The notes below the pieces were generated by a model, which was not told the DNA's origin, searched no databases, and was given only the letters and a program-made list of their open reading frames with translations. Shown here piece after piece: positions 43,187-53,837 of a stretch of DNA of 64,000 bases. The first letter of the stretch is position 1, and every line of letters starts with the position of its first letter. Position numbers and translations under genes: made by a program. The DNA comes from Clusia tigrina (taxonomy: Eukaryota > Arthropoda > Insecta > Diptera > Clusiidae). The stretch lies in assembly GCA_920105625.2 (NCBI GenBank), contig OV050030.1, positions 114,124,814 through 114,188,813 on the forward strand. The letters run 5' to 3'.

Positions 43187-43726
43187 TGTTAAGAGTGGGA
43201 ATTCTTTTATTCCACCTTACTTTTGCTGGGTCCTGATGGTTACACCAGACCCTTGTTTTGTGGTTATAAAATATCCTAGGTGCAAAACCAAGACTAATAT
43301 TGAATGAAGATACTGGTGCTTATAACCAGATCATCGATATTTGTGTGGAAAGTAGCCTAGGTACAAAACCAAGACTATTGTTGAGTGAAGGTACTAGTGC
43401 ATATAACCAGTCCTCCGGAATGACCAATTCAATAAAACACTCGTTGATAGGTTTCAAAGAACTGATACATATTTAATAACTTCACTTAATTTATACTATT
43501 ACAATTGAACCATTATTGCTTACTTAGATATTTTACATATAAAATAAAACATAAACAAGTAATAAAAAGGTAATTAATGGATCATTTCATTAATGCAAAA
43601 AAACTACAATTAATGTGCACAAAGTGCTGATGCACGTGAAAATTCGGTGTCAGCGATTTGCGCTGTCGTTGGCCGCAGTCAAGGGCGTGCATTGCAGCGG
43701 TTGTTGACTTCGCTTAGAATGCAACA
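43187..43726 (-). repeat. BEL 5' LTR (right in the window)
   Basis: 540 bp, ending TCTTAACA on the minus strand next to the primer site. Carries five bases (near 43228) absent from the other LTR. Confidence 0.92.
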
Positions 43727-43775
43727 ATTAGATTCCACTCTTTTAGGAAGAAATCAAACGAGGACGTTTGAATAT

Positions 43776-43786
43776 AAATTGGGAGG
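43776..43786 (+). promoter_or_regulatory. errantivirus polypurine tract
   Basis: Purine-rich AAATTGGGAGG directly before the AGTTAAC start of the 3' LTR. The 43727-43775 stretch is the severed end of env. Confidence 0.7.
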
Positions 43787-44116
43787 AGTTAACGAAACAA
43801 TCATTTACTTTGCACCTGAGCACAGATGAACAATAATAATGCCGACACCATGTCTACAAATGCACGCGCACTAGCTGCAGTTCGTCGATCTATGGGAACC
43901 AACGCTTCAGCAAATTTCGGCAATAAAAGCAACAAATCAAAAACAACAACTAAGCCACCAACAAAAACACATAGGTAGCAGCGCAGTTTAAGTTATTATT
44001 AAGATATCAAAAATTTTGTTAAGTCACTTCTAATTTCGATTTCAAACAATAAAGTTCGCGAATAGCGATAAAAAAATATTTTTTTTTAAACAAATTAAAC
44101 TTTGTTTAATTTAATT
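43787..44116 (+). repeat. errantivirus 3' LTR
   Basis: 330 bp, same length as the 5' LTR; followed by the host duplication TGTA at 44117-44120. Confidence 0.93.
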
Positions 44117-44120
44117 TGTA

Positions 44121-44722
44121 TGCGATTTATTCTGTATGCTTACTATTTGCTCGTATTCGCTAGCTAGTTATGCTGAAGTTTTGGCCTTTAGTAATGGGTG
44201 ATATTAGAATTACTTTGGTTTGTATGAAGTGAGTTGGTAATTTAATTGCAATTATTAGTGCATCGTTATGGAACATTACCCCTGTTTTGATTAATTTAAT
44301 TTTATAAAAGTCAATGTTATATTTGTCTATTTCTTCGGTGGTTAGTATTGATGGATGTAGTAAGTTATATTTAGTAGATGCTATCGTGCTATCGAGTATA
44401 TAGTCTATCTTATCTTGTAAAAATTTTAGTTTTATAATTTGGTCGTGGAACATTATATTACTTCTAATATCATTGTCGTGGGTTCGAATGGTGTTGACAT
44501 ATTGTTTTATTTTTTTCGATTATCTTGTATTGTTGCTTTAAGTATGATTATAGAGTCAGTCATTAAAGATAGTGTTAATATTAACTAATTTGTGGTTTCT
44601 ATAGCTTGGTGACTATTGATCTGGTTAAGTTTTAATGTTCGAGTATGTTTTCTCGTCTTTCGTGGGCCATTATGCCAAATAACCATTTATACCACGTACC
44701 GACAACATTCAACAATCCACGT
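44121..44722 (-). pseudogene. env: errantivirus env fragment, copy II
   Basis: The same fragment as at 3825-4432, including the 97-residue open stretch (44160-44453), the YKWLFG motif and the same junction to Jockey ORF2. It is older than, and distinct from, the errantivirus that now separates it from the 2.5 kb block. Confidence 0.75.
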
Positions 44723-44849
44723 TTGTGGACGTCTCCAGCCATTAACTTTTTAAAATTTGTATAAGAGCCCCTCGTGCCATACATTGTCTAAATCCTGAGT
44801 TATATCCAGGAAGACTGCTGGCCAATATTCTTTATTTTCGAATGACCTC
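44723..44849 (-). pseudogene. Jockey LINE copy 3, RT fragment left of the LOA insertion
   Basis: About 127 bp matching 4433-4559 of copy 1 (the first catalytic Asp region). The next roughly 250 bp of the copy 1 sequence are missing; the match resumes at 49254. Confidence 0.85.
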
Positions 44850-44937
44850 TTTTTTTTTTTTTTTTTTTCGGAACAATCTAGTAAGCGCAGCACTCAGACA
44901 GAGTATATATCCATTGTACTGCACTTAAGGTTCCCTT

Positions 44938-47897
44938 TTACTCGGTTTTAAATCTACCCGACCTCCGAAGAAGTAGAAGTAGATCCTGTGGTGCCAAGGA
45001 GCCAAGTTGGTTACTCCTCAGCACATCATTGCCAAAAATCCCGAACCTGATTCGAGCAAAGGCAGGGCAGACGCAAAGAAAATGGTCCGCCGTCTCGTCT
45101 TCCTCTCCACAGGCTGGGCACAGCGCACTGTCTGATATGCCAATCCTTTCCATGTGCCTAGCCCATAGAAAGTGCCCTGTCATCACGCCAACCAACAGCT
45201 TGCAGTCCCTCCTACCTAAAGATAGAAGGAACCGTCACCATCGGTCAGAGATAGCAGGTAGCATAATTTTCGTCCATCCGCAGCCTCTCTCAGCCCGCCA
45301 TGCTCGCTTGTGGGTCGAAACAACCCACTTGTTTGCAGTGGCTTTGATGGCAGCGGAAGGGAGTGGCAGAACAGGCTCAGGGCCAATAAAAACAGCCTCG
45401 GAGCCCATCCTGGCCAAGGAGTCAGAGGTCTCGTTACCCGCAATGCCAGCGTGTCCCGGGACCCAAGTCAACGTCAGACCATTATGTTTTCCAACACAAT
45501 TTAGCCTGGATTTGCAGGACCTGACTATCGTGGAAGTGGTGGTCGGACTATCCAAGGCCATGACCGCAGCTTGGCTGTCACTGCAGACACAAATAGATTT
45601 GCCTTTCCACCTGTTTTCCACAACAAAGTCCATCGCCTCAAGTATCGCAAACACCTCCGCCTGAAACACAGACGCATGCAGACCAAGGGCAAAGAACCGA
45701 CGGGTCCCACAAGATTCCACGAAGACACCAGAACCTGAACCTTCTTCAGTCCTGGAGCCATCAGTGAAAATACGGCAGCAGTGTTTGCCGGGCTCGTTCT
45801 CGGGATCTAACCATGAACGAGCCTCTGGCAGCAACACATTGTACCGCTTTTCTAGTATGACGGTTGACGACATGGGGTCCGGGGGTATAGACAGGATTAC
45901 AGAATCGATGTCAGTGCCTGCGCCGTCGTCCAACATCGAGCACACCCCATACCAGTGGCCACTATGTTTCACTCTGCAGATGGCCTTAACGGCCTCTCCG
46001 CCGATGAAGACATCTAGTGGCGGGAGATTCACCAAAGCATCAAGTGCCGGGCCTGGAGTAGTCGGAAATGCTCCGGTACAACATATGGCCACAGCACGTT
46101 GTAGTTTTGCTAGAGCTTTTTTGACCCCTACAACAGAGAGTCTGCTAATCCAAACCATCGATGCATAGGTGATAATAGGTCTTACCATAGCTGTATAGAT
46201 CCATAGGACCTTACTAGGGGAAAGACCCCATGTCTTACCAAATATACCCTTACACTGCCAGAAAACTGACAGTGCTTTGGATGTCTTCAGTTCGACATGT
46301 GTTTTCCAAAGATGACTTGTTATCAAGGATAACTCCAAGATATTTGATTTCCTTGGAGGAATGAAGGCAACCCTCACCATCCTCCAAGAGCGTGGTACAT
46401 AGGCCAGTGCGAGACATGCAGTGAAGATCTTCTTCAGTGCTGCCATCACTAACTCAATGCCTTCCTTCAACACAATCGGATATATGCCATCCAGTCCGGG
46501 CGACTTGAAGCTGTCAAAGGATTTGATAGCAAATCCAATAGCAGCCTCATTCGCCACAGTTCTGGCGACATAACAATCATGTCGAGAGGGCGCAGCTGCC
46601 CTGACAATATTTCCGACCAAAGGTGGTTGTTGACGGGCTATACTTACCTGATTTCCTGGAAAGTGTGACTCCAACAGCAAGCTGAGTGTCTCACTTTGCC
46701 TATCCGTATAGGAGCCATCAGGTTTCCTGAGCGACCCCAGCTTAGCGGTTTGGTCCTTTTTCAGGACTTTCACCAGTTTTGCCGTGTCACTCAGGGATTC
46801 GATATCACTGCAGAAGTCTCTAAAAGAAGTCCATTTCGAGTCCTGTATTAGCTTCTTGTAGTCCCTCTGAACACGTCGATATCGTTCCCAGTCCTCGCCA
46901 AGATTCGTCTTGAGGGCCCGGTTGAGGAGTTTTCTAGACTCACGCCTCAGCACCTGAAGCTCTCGGTTCCACCATGGAACAGGAGTCCGGCTAAGAGGAG
47001 GTCTAGTTGGGCAGGCTAGCTCGAAGCTGTTTATTAGAGCGGTGTTGAGATGTTCAACAGCCGCCTCAATGTTCTGCTCCTTGCGAAGTCTCAGTGGCGT
47101 CACGTGATTGCTACGCAGTGCCTCCCTGAACTTCGGCCAGTCTGTTTTTCTTGGGTTTCTGGTGGGCAATGGCATCTGCGCCCGCTCGCCACACTGAAAC
47201 TCAATGTATCTGTGGTCCGAGCACGAGTCTGCGGCGAGGACCCTCCAGTTGTTGATCGACCACCCCAGTCTTGGATTTGACAGGGTGACGTCAATTACCT
47301 CCTGCCTTCTCGTAGTCACAAAAGTAGGCTGCCTGCCTACATTGTGGATGTTCACGCTGGAGGAGGCAATATACTCGAAAAGTCGAGAGCCCCGCTCATT
47401 GTACTTGCTGCTGCCCCAGATCGTATGCTGGGCATTAGCATCGCATCAAAGAACCAGACCAAGACTAAGCCGCTCACAGAACCCCACGAGAGTAGCGACC
47501 TTCCCAGGTGGTGGCGCCTCCAAAGCATCGTAAGGAAAGTAAGCAGATGCAATCACAAACCTCGACCATCCATGCATACCCTTAAAACTAATCTCTGCCG
47601 CAACCAGATCCTGACAACAGAATGCGCAAGGCAGGTCGCTGCGAGATGGGATGATATTATAAGACCGGCTCTAGGTCTAATCGAGCTTCTGTCATATAAT
47701 ATCGTGGCCCCTTTCAACAAGCCAAGGCCACAGAGGCGACCCCTAAAGACCCAGGGCTCTTGTACTGTTGTTATGTGGGGTGATGTGTGCAGCTGGGTGA
47801 GTCGTCTACTTAGGAACACAATAGCGGCTTTAGAATGCTGCAAGTTGATCTGCGTTACCAAAGGACGATAGCTACAAGAATCGTCCGAGCCACTCAT
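44938..47897 (-). pseudogene. pol: LOA ORF2: endonuclease, partial RT, RNase H, zinc finger
   Basis: Starts at ATG 47895-47897. Endonuclease: 47553-47897 (INLQHSKAA, VQEPW with the Glu), then after a frameshift CDANAQHTIWGSS with one in-frame TGA near 47448, and DSCSDHRYIEF. From 47355 a 706-residue frame covers the endonuclease end, linker and RT entry (FDSFKSPGLDGIYP, PRSWRMVRVAFIPP). It then jumps at about 46330 past the whole catalytic palm to the thumb (WIYTAMVRPIITYASMVW). RNase H has RIFTDGS, FQAEVFAILEAM, SDSQAAVMAL and GNETSDSLA (D-E-D-D complete). The C-terminal CCHC tail (CPACGEEDETADHFLC) lies at 44938-45195 after another shift. Confidence 0.88.
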
Positions 47898-49111
47898 CTG
47901 GGAAAGACATGAAAGGTCACAGTCCCAAAGAAGAGACTCAGACGGCTCCGGTACCGAGAAACCATGACATTAACAGTGGCCTCATCCACTCGCACCACAA
48001 GACTAGCACCTTCTTTACCATCCCGGTTGCTACCCCTGGTGTGCGAAAGAACTCTCCAAAGCCTCGTGTTGATGCCAGGGTGCTGAGCACGCAGACAAGA
48101 AATGACATCTGTGGTCAGATCGGGATCCGGAATCCAGCAGATGGCCTTCCTGAGGGACACGCCTGCTTCGCTATAGATCGCGAAGCGAGTGGTCCCCACG
48201 TCATTGACTGCATCCCTGAGCAAATCAAAGTTGGCCTGAGACGCGCACGACACCTGTAGAGTGCCGTGTTTTGTCTCATAGCCCCTCGCATTAGCTTCAG
48301 GACCGGAGGCAATGACGCGACGCATCAGATGACCTTTGCAGTGTTTTATTTCTGCATCAGCTAGCTGATGGTCCGGCCCCAGCTTTCCAATCACCGCCAT
48401 TGGTTGCGGGCCGTTAGCCTTCTCGCTGTACGATGGCTTGGCTGCACCTTTGGAAGTGCTTGGGCGAAAGTCCAGCTCACCACCCGCCACTGGCAGAGAT
48501 TTCGCCGGGCAGATGGTTTTGCTGGATACGAGGGGCTGGGCAAGCTGCAGCTTATTGGCAACATTCTTCCCCGCCACATTAGCCGCCACCGAGGTTTCGC
48601 TCGTACCCTTTGGGGTCGTGGCGCCACCAGCAATAATAGCTGCAGGGCAGGTGGGAATGCTGTTTTCAGCAACAATCTTCCGCCGCTTACCTCGCGAGCG
48701 AGCTTTCGGAGCGGTCAATCCCTCCGCAGGCTCGGTGGCTTCCGTGGGTGTCACTTCCGCCGACCTGGGCCTTTTGGAGGGAGTCGACACAGAAGGGCCG
48801 GCAGAGCCACGTGAGGATTTCTCCTGCACGAGCCTATCAAGCCGCTTCTTTCTCTGTCTCCTCGCTTGAGTTCGCGTTACCCTAGAACCATTGGTCGGTC
48901 GTTCCGCCACTGTGGTGACTTCCCGACGCAGGCCCTCTGGATCCAGGGTACGTTCCTCCGTCTCTGAAGAAGAAGAGATTGCGGTAACAATCCCCGTCTC
49001 CTCCAGGATGTGCTCTCGCTGATAAAGGCGAGAGACTTGGGATGGTTGGGACCTCCAGAATCCGTGCCCCTGCCGCCGAAGCGGGTGGATTTCCACATGC
49101 GTGGGTTCCAC
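47894..49111 (-). CDS. gag: LOA ORF1, 405 aa
   Basis: A complete frame from ATG to a TGA that overlaps the ORF2 start. The N-terminal two thirds are low-complexity, rich in Lys/Arg and Pro/Ser/Ala, with clusters such as RRQRKKR and RSRGKRRKI that look like RNA-binding or nuclear signals. The C-terminal 120 residues hold the conserved domain of LOA-type ORF1 proteins (GTLQVSCASQANFDLLRDAV, then INTRLWRVL, EGASLVVRVDEATVNVM), reminiscent of the DUF4780 family. No zinc knuckle. It would bind LINE RNA. The frame is undamaged, in contrast to ORF2. Confidence 0.8.
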   Translation of the reverse strand: MEPTHVEIHPLRRQGHGFWRSQPSQVSRLYQREHILEETGIVTAISSSSETEERTLDPEGLRREVTTVAERPTNGSRVTRTQARRQRKKRLDRLVQEKSSRGSAGPSVSTPSKRPRSAEVTPTEATEPAEGLTAPKARSRGKRRKIVAENSIPTCPAAIIAGGATTPKGTSETSVAANVAGKNVANKLQLAQPLVSSKTICPAKSLPVAGGELDFRPSTSKGAAKPSYSEKANGPQPMAVIGKLGPDHQLADAEIKHCKGHLMRRVIASGPEANARGYETKHGTLQVSCASQANFDLLRDAVNDVGTTRFAIYSEAGVSLRKAICWIPDPDLTTDVISCLRAQHPGINTRLWRVLSHTRGSNRDGKEGASLVVRVDEATVNVMVSRYRSRLSLFFGTVTFHVFPR

Positions 49112-49253
49112 CTGGAGTAATTAATCTATTGTTGTCCATCGCCAGACAGTGGTTTTTGTTCGGGACTCCTCCCTAGCCAGTTTGGTCCGCGGATGGTACC
49201 CATTCTCTATACCATCATTGTGATAGACAGACAGCCATAACTCCCATGATTTT
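49112..49253 (-). other. LOA 5' UTR remnant
   Basis: Short leader before ORF1; the exact 5' end cannot be set within a few bases because no target duplication is present. Confidence 0.45.
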
Positions 49254-49439
49254 GAATCGACAGATAGCGTTGAAGAGATGCACTAAACGAATACAAGCTG
49301 AATGGGGTAGTTCTTTTATCATCCTACCTGTTATTTGATCATGTCCCGGGGCTTTTTTAATGTTTAGGTCTTTGTACACCGCTTGAAATACATTTTTCTT
49401 TTTTTTTATTACGAGAGGTATTTGTGTGTGCTTCGAAAT

Positions 49440-50695
49440 CTAAGTCGGAAACTGGAAGCTCGTTGTTGGCGGATTTGGGGTGAAAACTCCGTTAAGATGG
49501 CTAGCGAACAGAGTACCCTTTTCACTGCAACTTCTAGCCCAGTTTCCGTCACTTAAACGTGGAGGCGGGTCGGTGAGGACGGGACGCTTCAAGTTTCTCG
49601 CTGCTATGCACAAGGAATAATCAGTAGATTTAGTGGGGGAAAAGTTTTCAAGATACTGCTGAAGTTCTTTCACTTTTGTCGCTTTGAGGATCGTTCTAAG
49701 CTTCCTGGAGCAGCATGACAGTTGATTTTTAAGGTTTGGTGATCTGGATTGTTGCCATTTCCTTCTCAGATTCCTTTTCTGTTTAACTAGAGCTTCGATC
49801 CCATTAGAACAGAAGATTGAGGTTCTAATTCTGCATTGGTTTTTTTTTTACAGGAGTAGCTACTTTAGCCCCTAATAGCATCAGCTGATTTAATGTTTTT
49901 ATCGCACAATCTATATCATGGGAGTTTGTCAGTTTACAGTCTTGCTGAAGGTGAGTACTTATGAATTTTTTGTAGTTTAACCAGTTGGTAAATTTATTAT
50001 GCAGCATTAAATGTGAATCTGGTGGGGTGTAATAGTGGAGTTGGTTTTGAGTGTTGTTGGCGAGTGGTCTGAGTATAGATCATAGCACGGTTTCGCAGAT
50101 ATGTTCAATCTAGCAAGACCTTTGAATATCCAAAAATCGATCAGATCTGGTGTTTTCCGCCTGTCTGAGGGCCAGTATGTTCGTTGATTGAAAGATACTA
50201 TGCCCAGGCCAAGTTTGCTGACAACCGACCATTGTTTTCTGCCTTTGGGTGTGATCAGGCGGGAACCCAAATATGTGTGTTTCGCATTGAAGTCCCCGGC
50301 AACTATGAATTTAGTCCCGAGGAATGCAAAAAAGTCATTGTATTGCTCTTCTGTTATACTGAACCGCGGCGGACAATAAATCGCTGTGACTAAAAAATTA
50401 ATGATGTACTCTTCAATGGATATTGACGTTGCATGCAAATACTCTTTACTGAAGCTTGTTAGTGAATGGTTTTTTATTTGCTTTTTATTAGTATTGCGGT
50501 ACCTCCACAGGCTTTGCCTTGAGGATTTTTTGTGGTATACAGTTTGTAGTGAGGGATTGTAAAACTATTTTTTTCTTTGAAATGTGTTTCTGAAATAAGC
50601 ATAATGTCTATTTGATGGATGTTTAGAAAGTGAATTAATTCTAATCTAAAGCTTAAGCAGTTTGCGTTCCAATGGCAAAGTTTGATCGAGCTCAT
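49440..50695 (-). pseudogene. Jockey ORF2 linker and endonuclease, copy 3
   Basis: The linker is at 49440-49673. Endonuclease pieces lie at 49825-50007, 50007-50438 (GDFNAKH, YSDHSPT) and 50474-50695 (ISETHF). A one-base loss near 50020 (HQIHI end) and a shift near 50470 break the frame. The start ATG at 50693-50695 matches that of copy 2. Confidence 0.83.
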
Positions 50696-52190
50696 GGTTT
50701 GGATAAAAGGGTTTGTAGTAGAATGGATTGGTTTCTAAGCATTTCCTGCATCATATTTTGCATCGAGACATGACCTGAGTCATGGACTAGTGTTTTGAGT
50801 GAGTTCTCTACTGAATTTGGTTGGTCGGTTTGGGCTTGGATATTTGCGGCTTCGAGCTGGGTGGTATTTTTTACTATACTTGCATATGATGCCAGTTGAG
50901 GCTGCAATGGTCGTGCAGAATGGGTTGTATTAGAAATAGTGATCGCTCAGTGTAAGCTGAAGTCTTTTTGTTGCTGTTTTGACCTATGTTATTGGAATAT
51001 TTTTGTTTCACGGTGCTGTACACGCCGCAACCTCTATAATTCGCAGTGTGGCTTCCGCCGCAATTGCTGCATTTCTTCGCTGATATATCCATTTTATTAG
51101 ATGGACACTTGGATGAAGTGTGTAGATCTCCGCAGATGACACAAACACTACGTAGAGTGCAGAAAGATTTAGTGTGCCCAAATTATTGGCAATTTGTGCA
51201 CTGAACAGGGCCTTTGCGTTTTTGAGGTTCTTCTACCGTTATTTTTCGCTGCATTAGGAAGCGCATGTTGTAAATGGAATGAGCTTCTCCATGTTTGAGT
51301 TTCTTTAGCTCTGGTTCTAGTTCGATCCGAAACAGTGGCTGCGGTACATTATTCCGGCTTTTTATGTTGAATACCGATTTAGTGTTATAACCAACTTCAA
51401 TTAAAGCCTCTTTGATTTCGTCGGAGGGAACGCTTGGCTCGATACCTCTGATAACTACTGTTAACCCTTTGCTACCCTTTAGTTGGTAAGTGTAGTAGTT
51501 TTGCTTATTCATGTCGAGGAAGTTAACAACCTTGCGGTAATTATTTTCTGAGTATATCTGGATTTTTTTTCGTGGATATCGCCCTTGATATGTGGTACGA
51601 CATGGAAACTGTTGGCGCCACTAATTTGAATTAGATTTTTCACTAAAGCAGCTGAACTTTTTTCTCGGAGGTAAATGGGTGGCGGCCTAAAGGATTTCGA
51701 TGGAACCACCTTATCTTCATCGTTGCTAAGTAAATCAAATCGATTTGTATTGGATCCGTAATCAGTCTTTAGAAGTTTTGTAACTTTATTTGGTTTGGCA
51801 GATTTTGGGCTACGTTTTCGTTTTATGACTTCTATGTAACAGTCCATACCAGTTTGGATTTTACGATTTATCTCATTCCCTACTGGGTGTTGAGTTTTCG
51901 GTGCTGGAATCGACTCCACATTTCCTACTGGGTATTGTGTATTGAGAGAGCTTGTAATCTGAGAGCAAGATTTAGATGGTTCTATTTATGTTTGGACGTG
52001 AGAGCAGAGAGTAGTATTGTTCGTACACACGCTTTGGTTGTTTTTTTTGTTTGTTACTGTTGATTTTGCAAGCGCAACTAATTTGGAAGTGCTTACTAGT
52101 TGTTGTGGCTGCTCATACGCAGTCTTTGTAGAAAGCTGGGGTTTAGTACTTTGATAGTTTGCACAAGCTGGACTTACCAAGGTAGGTGGT
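50692..52190 (-). pseudogene. gag: Jockey ORF1, copy 3
   Basis: Pieces at 51986-52204 (N-terminal), 51509-51919 and 51183-51512 (pre-zinc-finger domain and first knuckle, interrupted by a stop where copy 1 reads CQEFGH), 50874-51092 (third knuckle, CSNCGGSH), and 50692-50907 (tail). Frameshift near 51560 and stops elsewhere. The ORF1 tail stop and the ORF2 ATG nearly touch (50692/50695). Confidence 0.82.
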
Positions 52191-52195
52191 TGCAA

Positions 52196-53837
52196 AAATT
52201 TCAACCCCGCTAAAAAATCCTTTTCAAGTACACACTGCTGTGGTTAACATTAATATAAACAAGAAAGAGAGCGGCAAGTTTTTTGAAAAGCTGGAAGCAG
52301 TACCCTTGTAACCTTCTACGTTTTGCCAGGCCTCGTGTCCTTCCATTGAATTATTGGTGACGATACGCTTACAGATCTAGAAGCGGTCATCGATCGAAAA
52401 AATAATATACCTACGCTAAAACCAGGCATAAAAATTCCACTGAAGGCAATGATATCAAAAGAAGTTCAGCCAGGGAGTGTATCTGCCAGTGCCAAGCTGC
52501 GCATCAATAATCTTCTAAAAAAATTTAAAGACCTTTTTGGTCCTATTAATGAAAATAATATGGTAAAGACCACGGTGAGGGCCGAAATCAAGACAACAAC
52601 TAACGAGCCCATATATGCAAAGAGCTATAAATATCCCGTCCCAATGAGAGAAGAGGTAGAAAAACAGGTAAGCGAGCTCCTGTCCGAAGGTGTGATCCGT
52701 TCCTCTAATAGCCCATATAATTCGCCTATTTGAGTGATTCCTAAAAAAGCAAAACCTTCTGGTGAAAAACTGTATGGGATGGTTGTCGACTTTAAGCGAC
52801 TAAACAACGTGACTATATCTGCCGCATACCCTATACCAGACATTAATTCAACCCTCGCCAGCTTAGGAAAAGCAAAGTATTTTACCACGCTTGACCTAAC
52901 GTCTGGTTTCCATCAAATTCCGATGAAGCCATCAGATGTTCCAAAAACAGCCTTCTCGACCATGAATGGTTAATATGAGTTTCTCAGATTGCCCTTTGGT
53001 TTAAAAAACGCGCCGGCGATCTTTCAAAGAATGATCGATGACTTATTGAAAGATCTCATTGGAAAGATCTGCTATGTATATATAGCTGACATGCTCGTTT
53101 TCGTCGGGTGCGAGGAGGATCATCTTGAGAATGTTGAAACGATTTTTCCCGGTTGCGTGCAGCAACCTTAGAGTTAACCTTGATAAAACTCGATTCATGA
53201 GAATAGAGGTAGAGTTTCTTGGCTACGTTGTAGCACGTGATGGTATCAAGCCTGAAGAGACAAAGGTAAAGGCCATCGAGCAGATTTTGCCTCCCGAAAC
53301 CTAGAAAAACCTAAAGAGCTTTCTTGGATTAACATCTAATTATAGAAGATTTACAAAGGATTATGCGAAGGTGGCTAAACTCTTAACCAATTTGACTAGG
53401 CGGAGCAGGCTCAGGTTAAAACAAACCAATCAAGGAAAATTTCAATCAACTTATACGAACAGGCTCTTAAAGCTTTTCGAGAATTGAAATTGTTATTAAC
53501 GTCTTATGAGGTTTTAGCGTTCCCTGACTTTGAAAAACCATTCAATTTGGCAACTAACGTCTCTGACTTTGCGATTGGAGCCGTCCTATCCCAGGGCGAA
53601 ATAGGAAAGGATAGGCCTATTGCCTACGTGTCACGTTCCTTGAATAAAACCGAGGAAAACTATGCGACAAACGAGAAGGAAATGCTGGCGATAGTATGGG
53701 CCCTGGATAACCTTCGCAATTATGTTTATGGTGCAACAAAAATTTAAATCTTTACAGACTAACTAACTTTCGCATTGGGGAATAGAAATTATAACTCAAA
53801 CATTAAGCGATGGAAGGCCCGAGTTGAGTAGTATAAT
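52196..53837 (+). pseudogene. pol: Ty3/gypsy pol remnant, second family
   Basis: Related to but different from the pol at 23500-25823. From 52449: pre-RT and RT (FKDLFGPINENN, VSELLSEGVIRSSNSPYNSPI, then a stop in place of Trp), TTLDLTSGFHQIPM, LPFGLKNAPAIFQRM, and the active site as YIADM instead of YIDD, so a catalytic Asp has become Ala. RNase H is at 53484-53747 (AIGAVLSQGE, YVSRSLNKTEENYATNEKE). Several stops. It is cut at 53837 by the LTR of the next element. The first 250 bp show only a short protease-like leader region. Confidence 0.87.

Larger units (their letters stand above)
35310..43726 (-). mobile_element. BEL/Pao retrotransposon with envelope (roo/BEL-like)
   Basis: An 8.4 kb element in minus orientation inside errantivirus env. 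It has LTRs of 535 and 540 bp in TGTT...AACA form, a tRNA-Trp primer site, gag, protease, RT/RNase H, integrase, F-type env and a polypurine tract. Flanks are ATCAG and ATTAG (35305-35309 and 43727-43731), a 5-bp target duplication with one change. LTRs differ by about seven substitutions and one 5-bp indel, fewer than those of its host element. Several nonsense and frameshift changes inactivate it. Confidence 0.93.
28419..44116 (+). mobile_element. errantivirus (17.6/297-like Ty3/gypsy) with nested BEL/Pao
   Basis: Full-length endogenous retrovirus-like element: 330-bp LTRs starting AGTTAAC and ending TTAATT, primer site, gag, pol (protease, RT, RNase H, integrase), env, polypurine tract, and a TGTA target duplication. 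Without the 8.4 kb BEL insertion it would be about 7.3 kb, normal for the group. LTRs differ at roughly 17 positions by eye. Env and pol carry stops and frameshifts; the BEL element has split the end of env. Confidence 0.92.
44850..49253 (-). mobile_element. LOA-type LINE (with RNase H), internally deleted
   Basis: Minus-strand non-LTR element: a poly(A) of 19 bases (T-run 44850-44868), a short 3' UTR, ORF2 with endonuclease, RT and RNase H, and ORF1 overlapping ORF2 by ATGA (47894-47897), an arrangement used for termination-reinitiation in such LINEs. Most of the RT palm is deleted. No target duplication is visible; instead about 250 bp of the Jockey target are missing. Confidence 0.87.
49254..52195 (-). 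mobile_element. Jockey LINE copy 3, main part
   Basis: Continuation of the copy interrupted by the LOA element: linker, endonuclease and most of ORF1. It ends abruptly at about 52190 inside the ORF1 N-terminal region, where gypsy sequence starts. Shares with copy 1 the env junction, and with copies 1 and 2 the frame break behind the zinc knuckles. Confidence 0.87.

Noticed and set aside
45029..45664. Plus-strand 211-codon frame opposite the LOA RNase H
   Set aside because: Antisense shadow of a strongly supported RNase H domain.
48368..48869. Plus-strand frames of 143-148 codons across LOA ORF1
   Set aside because: Antisense to the open 405-codon ORF1 with its recognisable C-terminal domain; no motif of their own.
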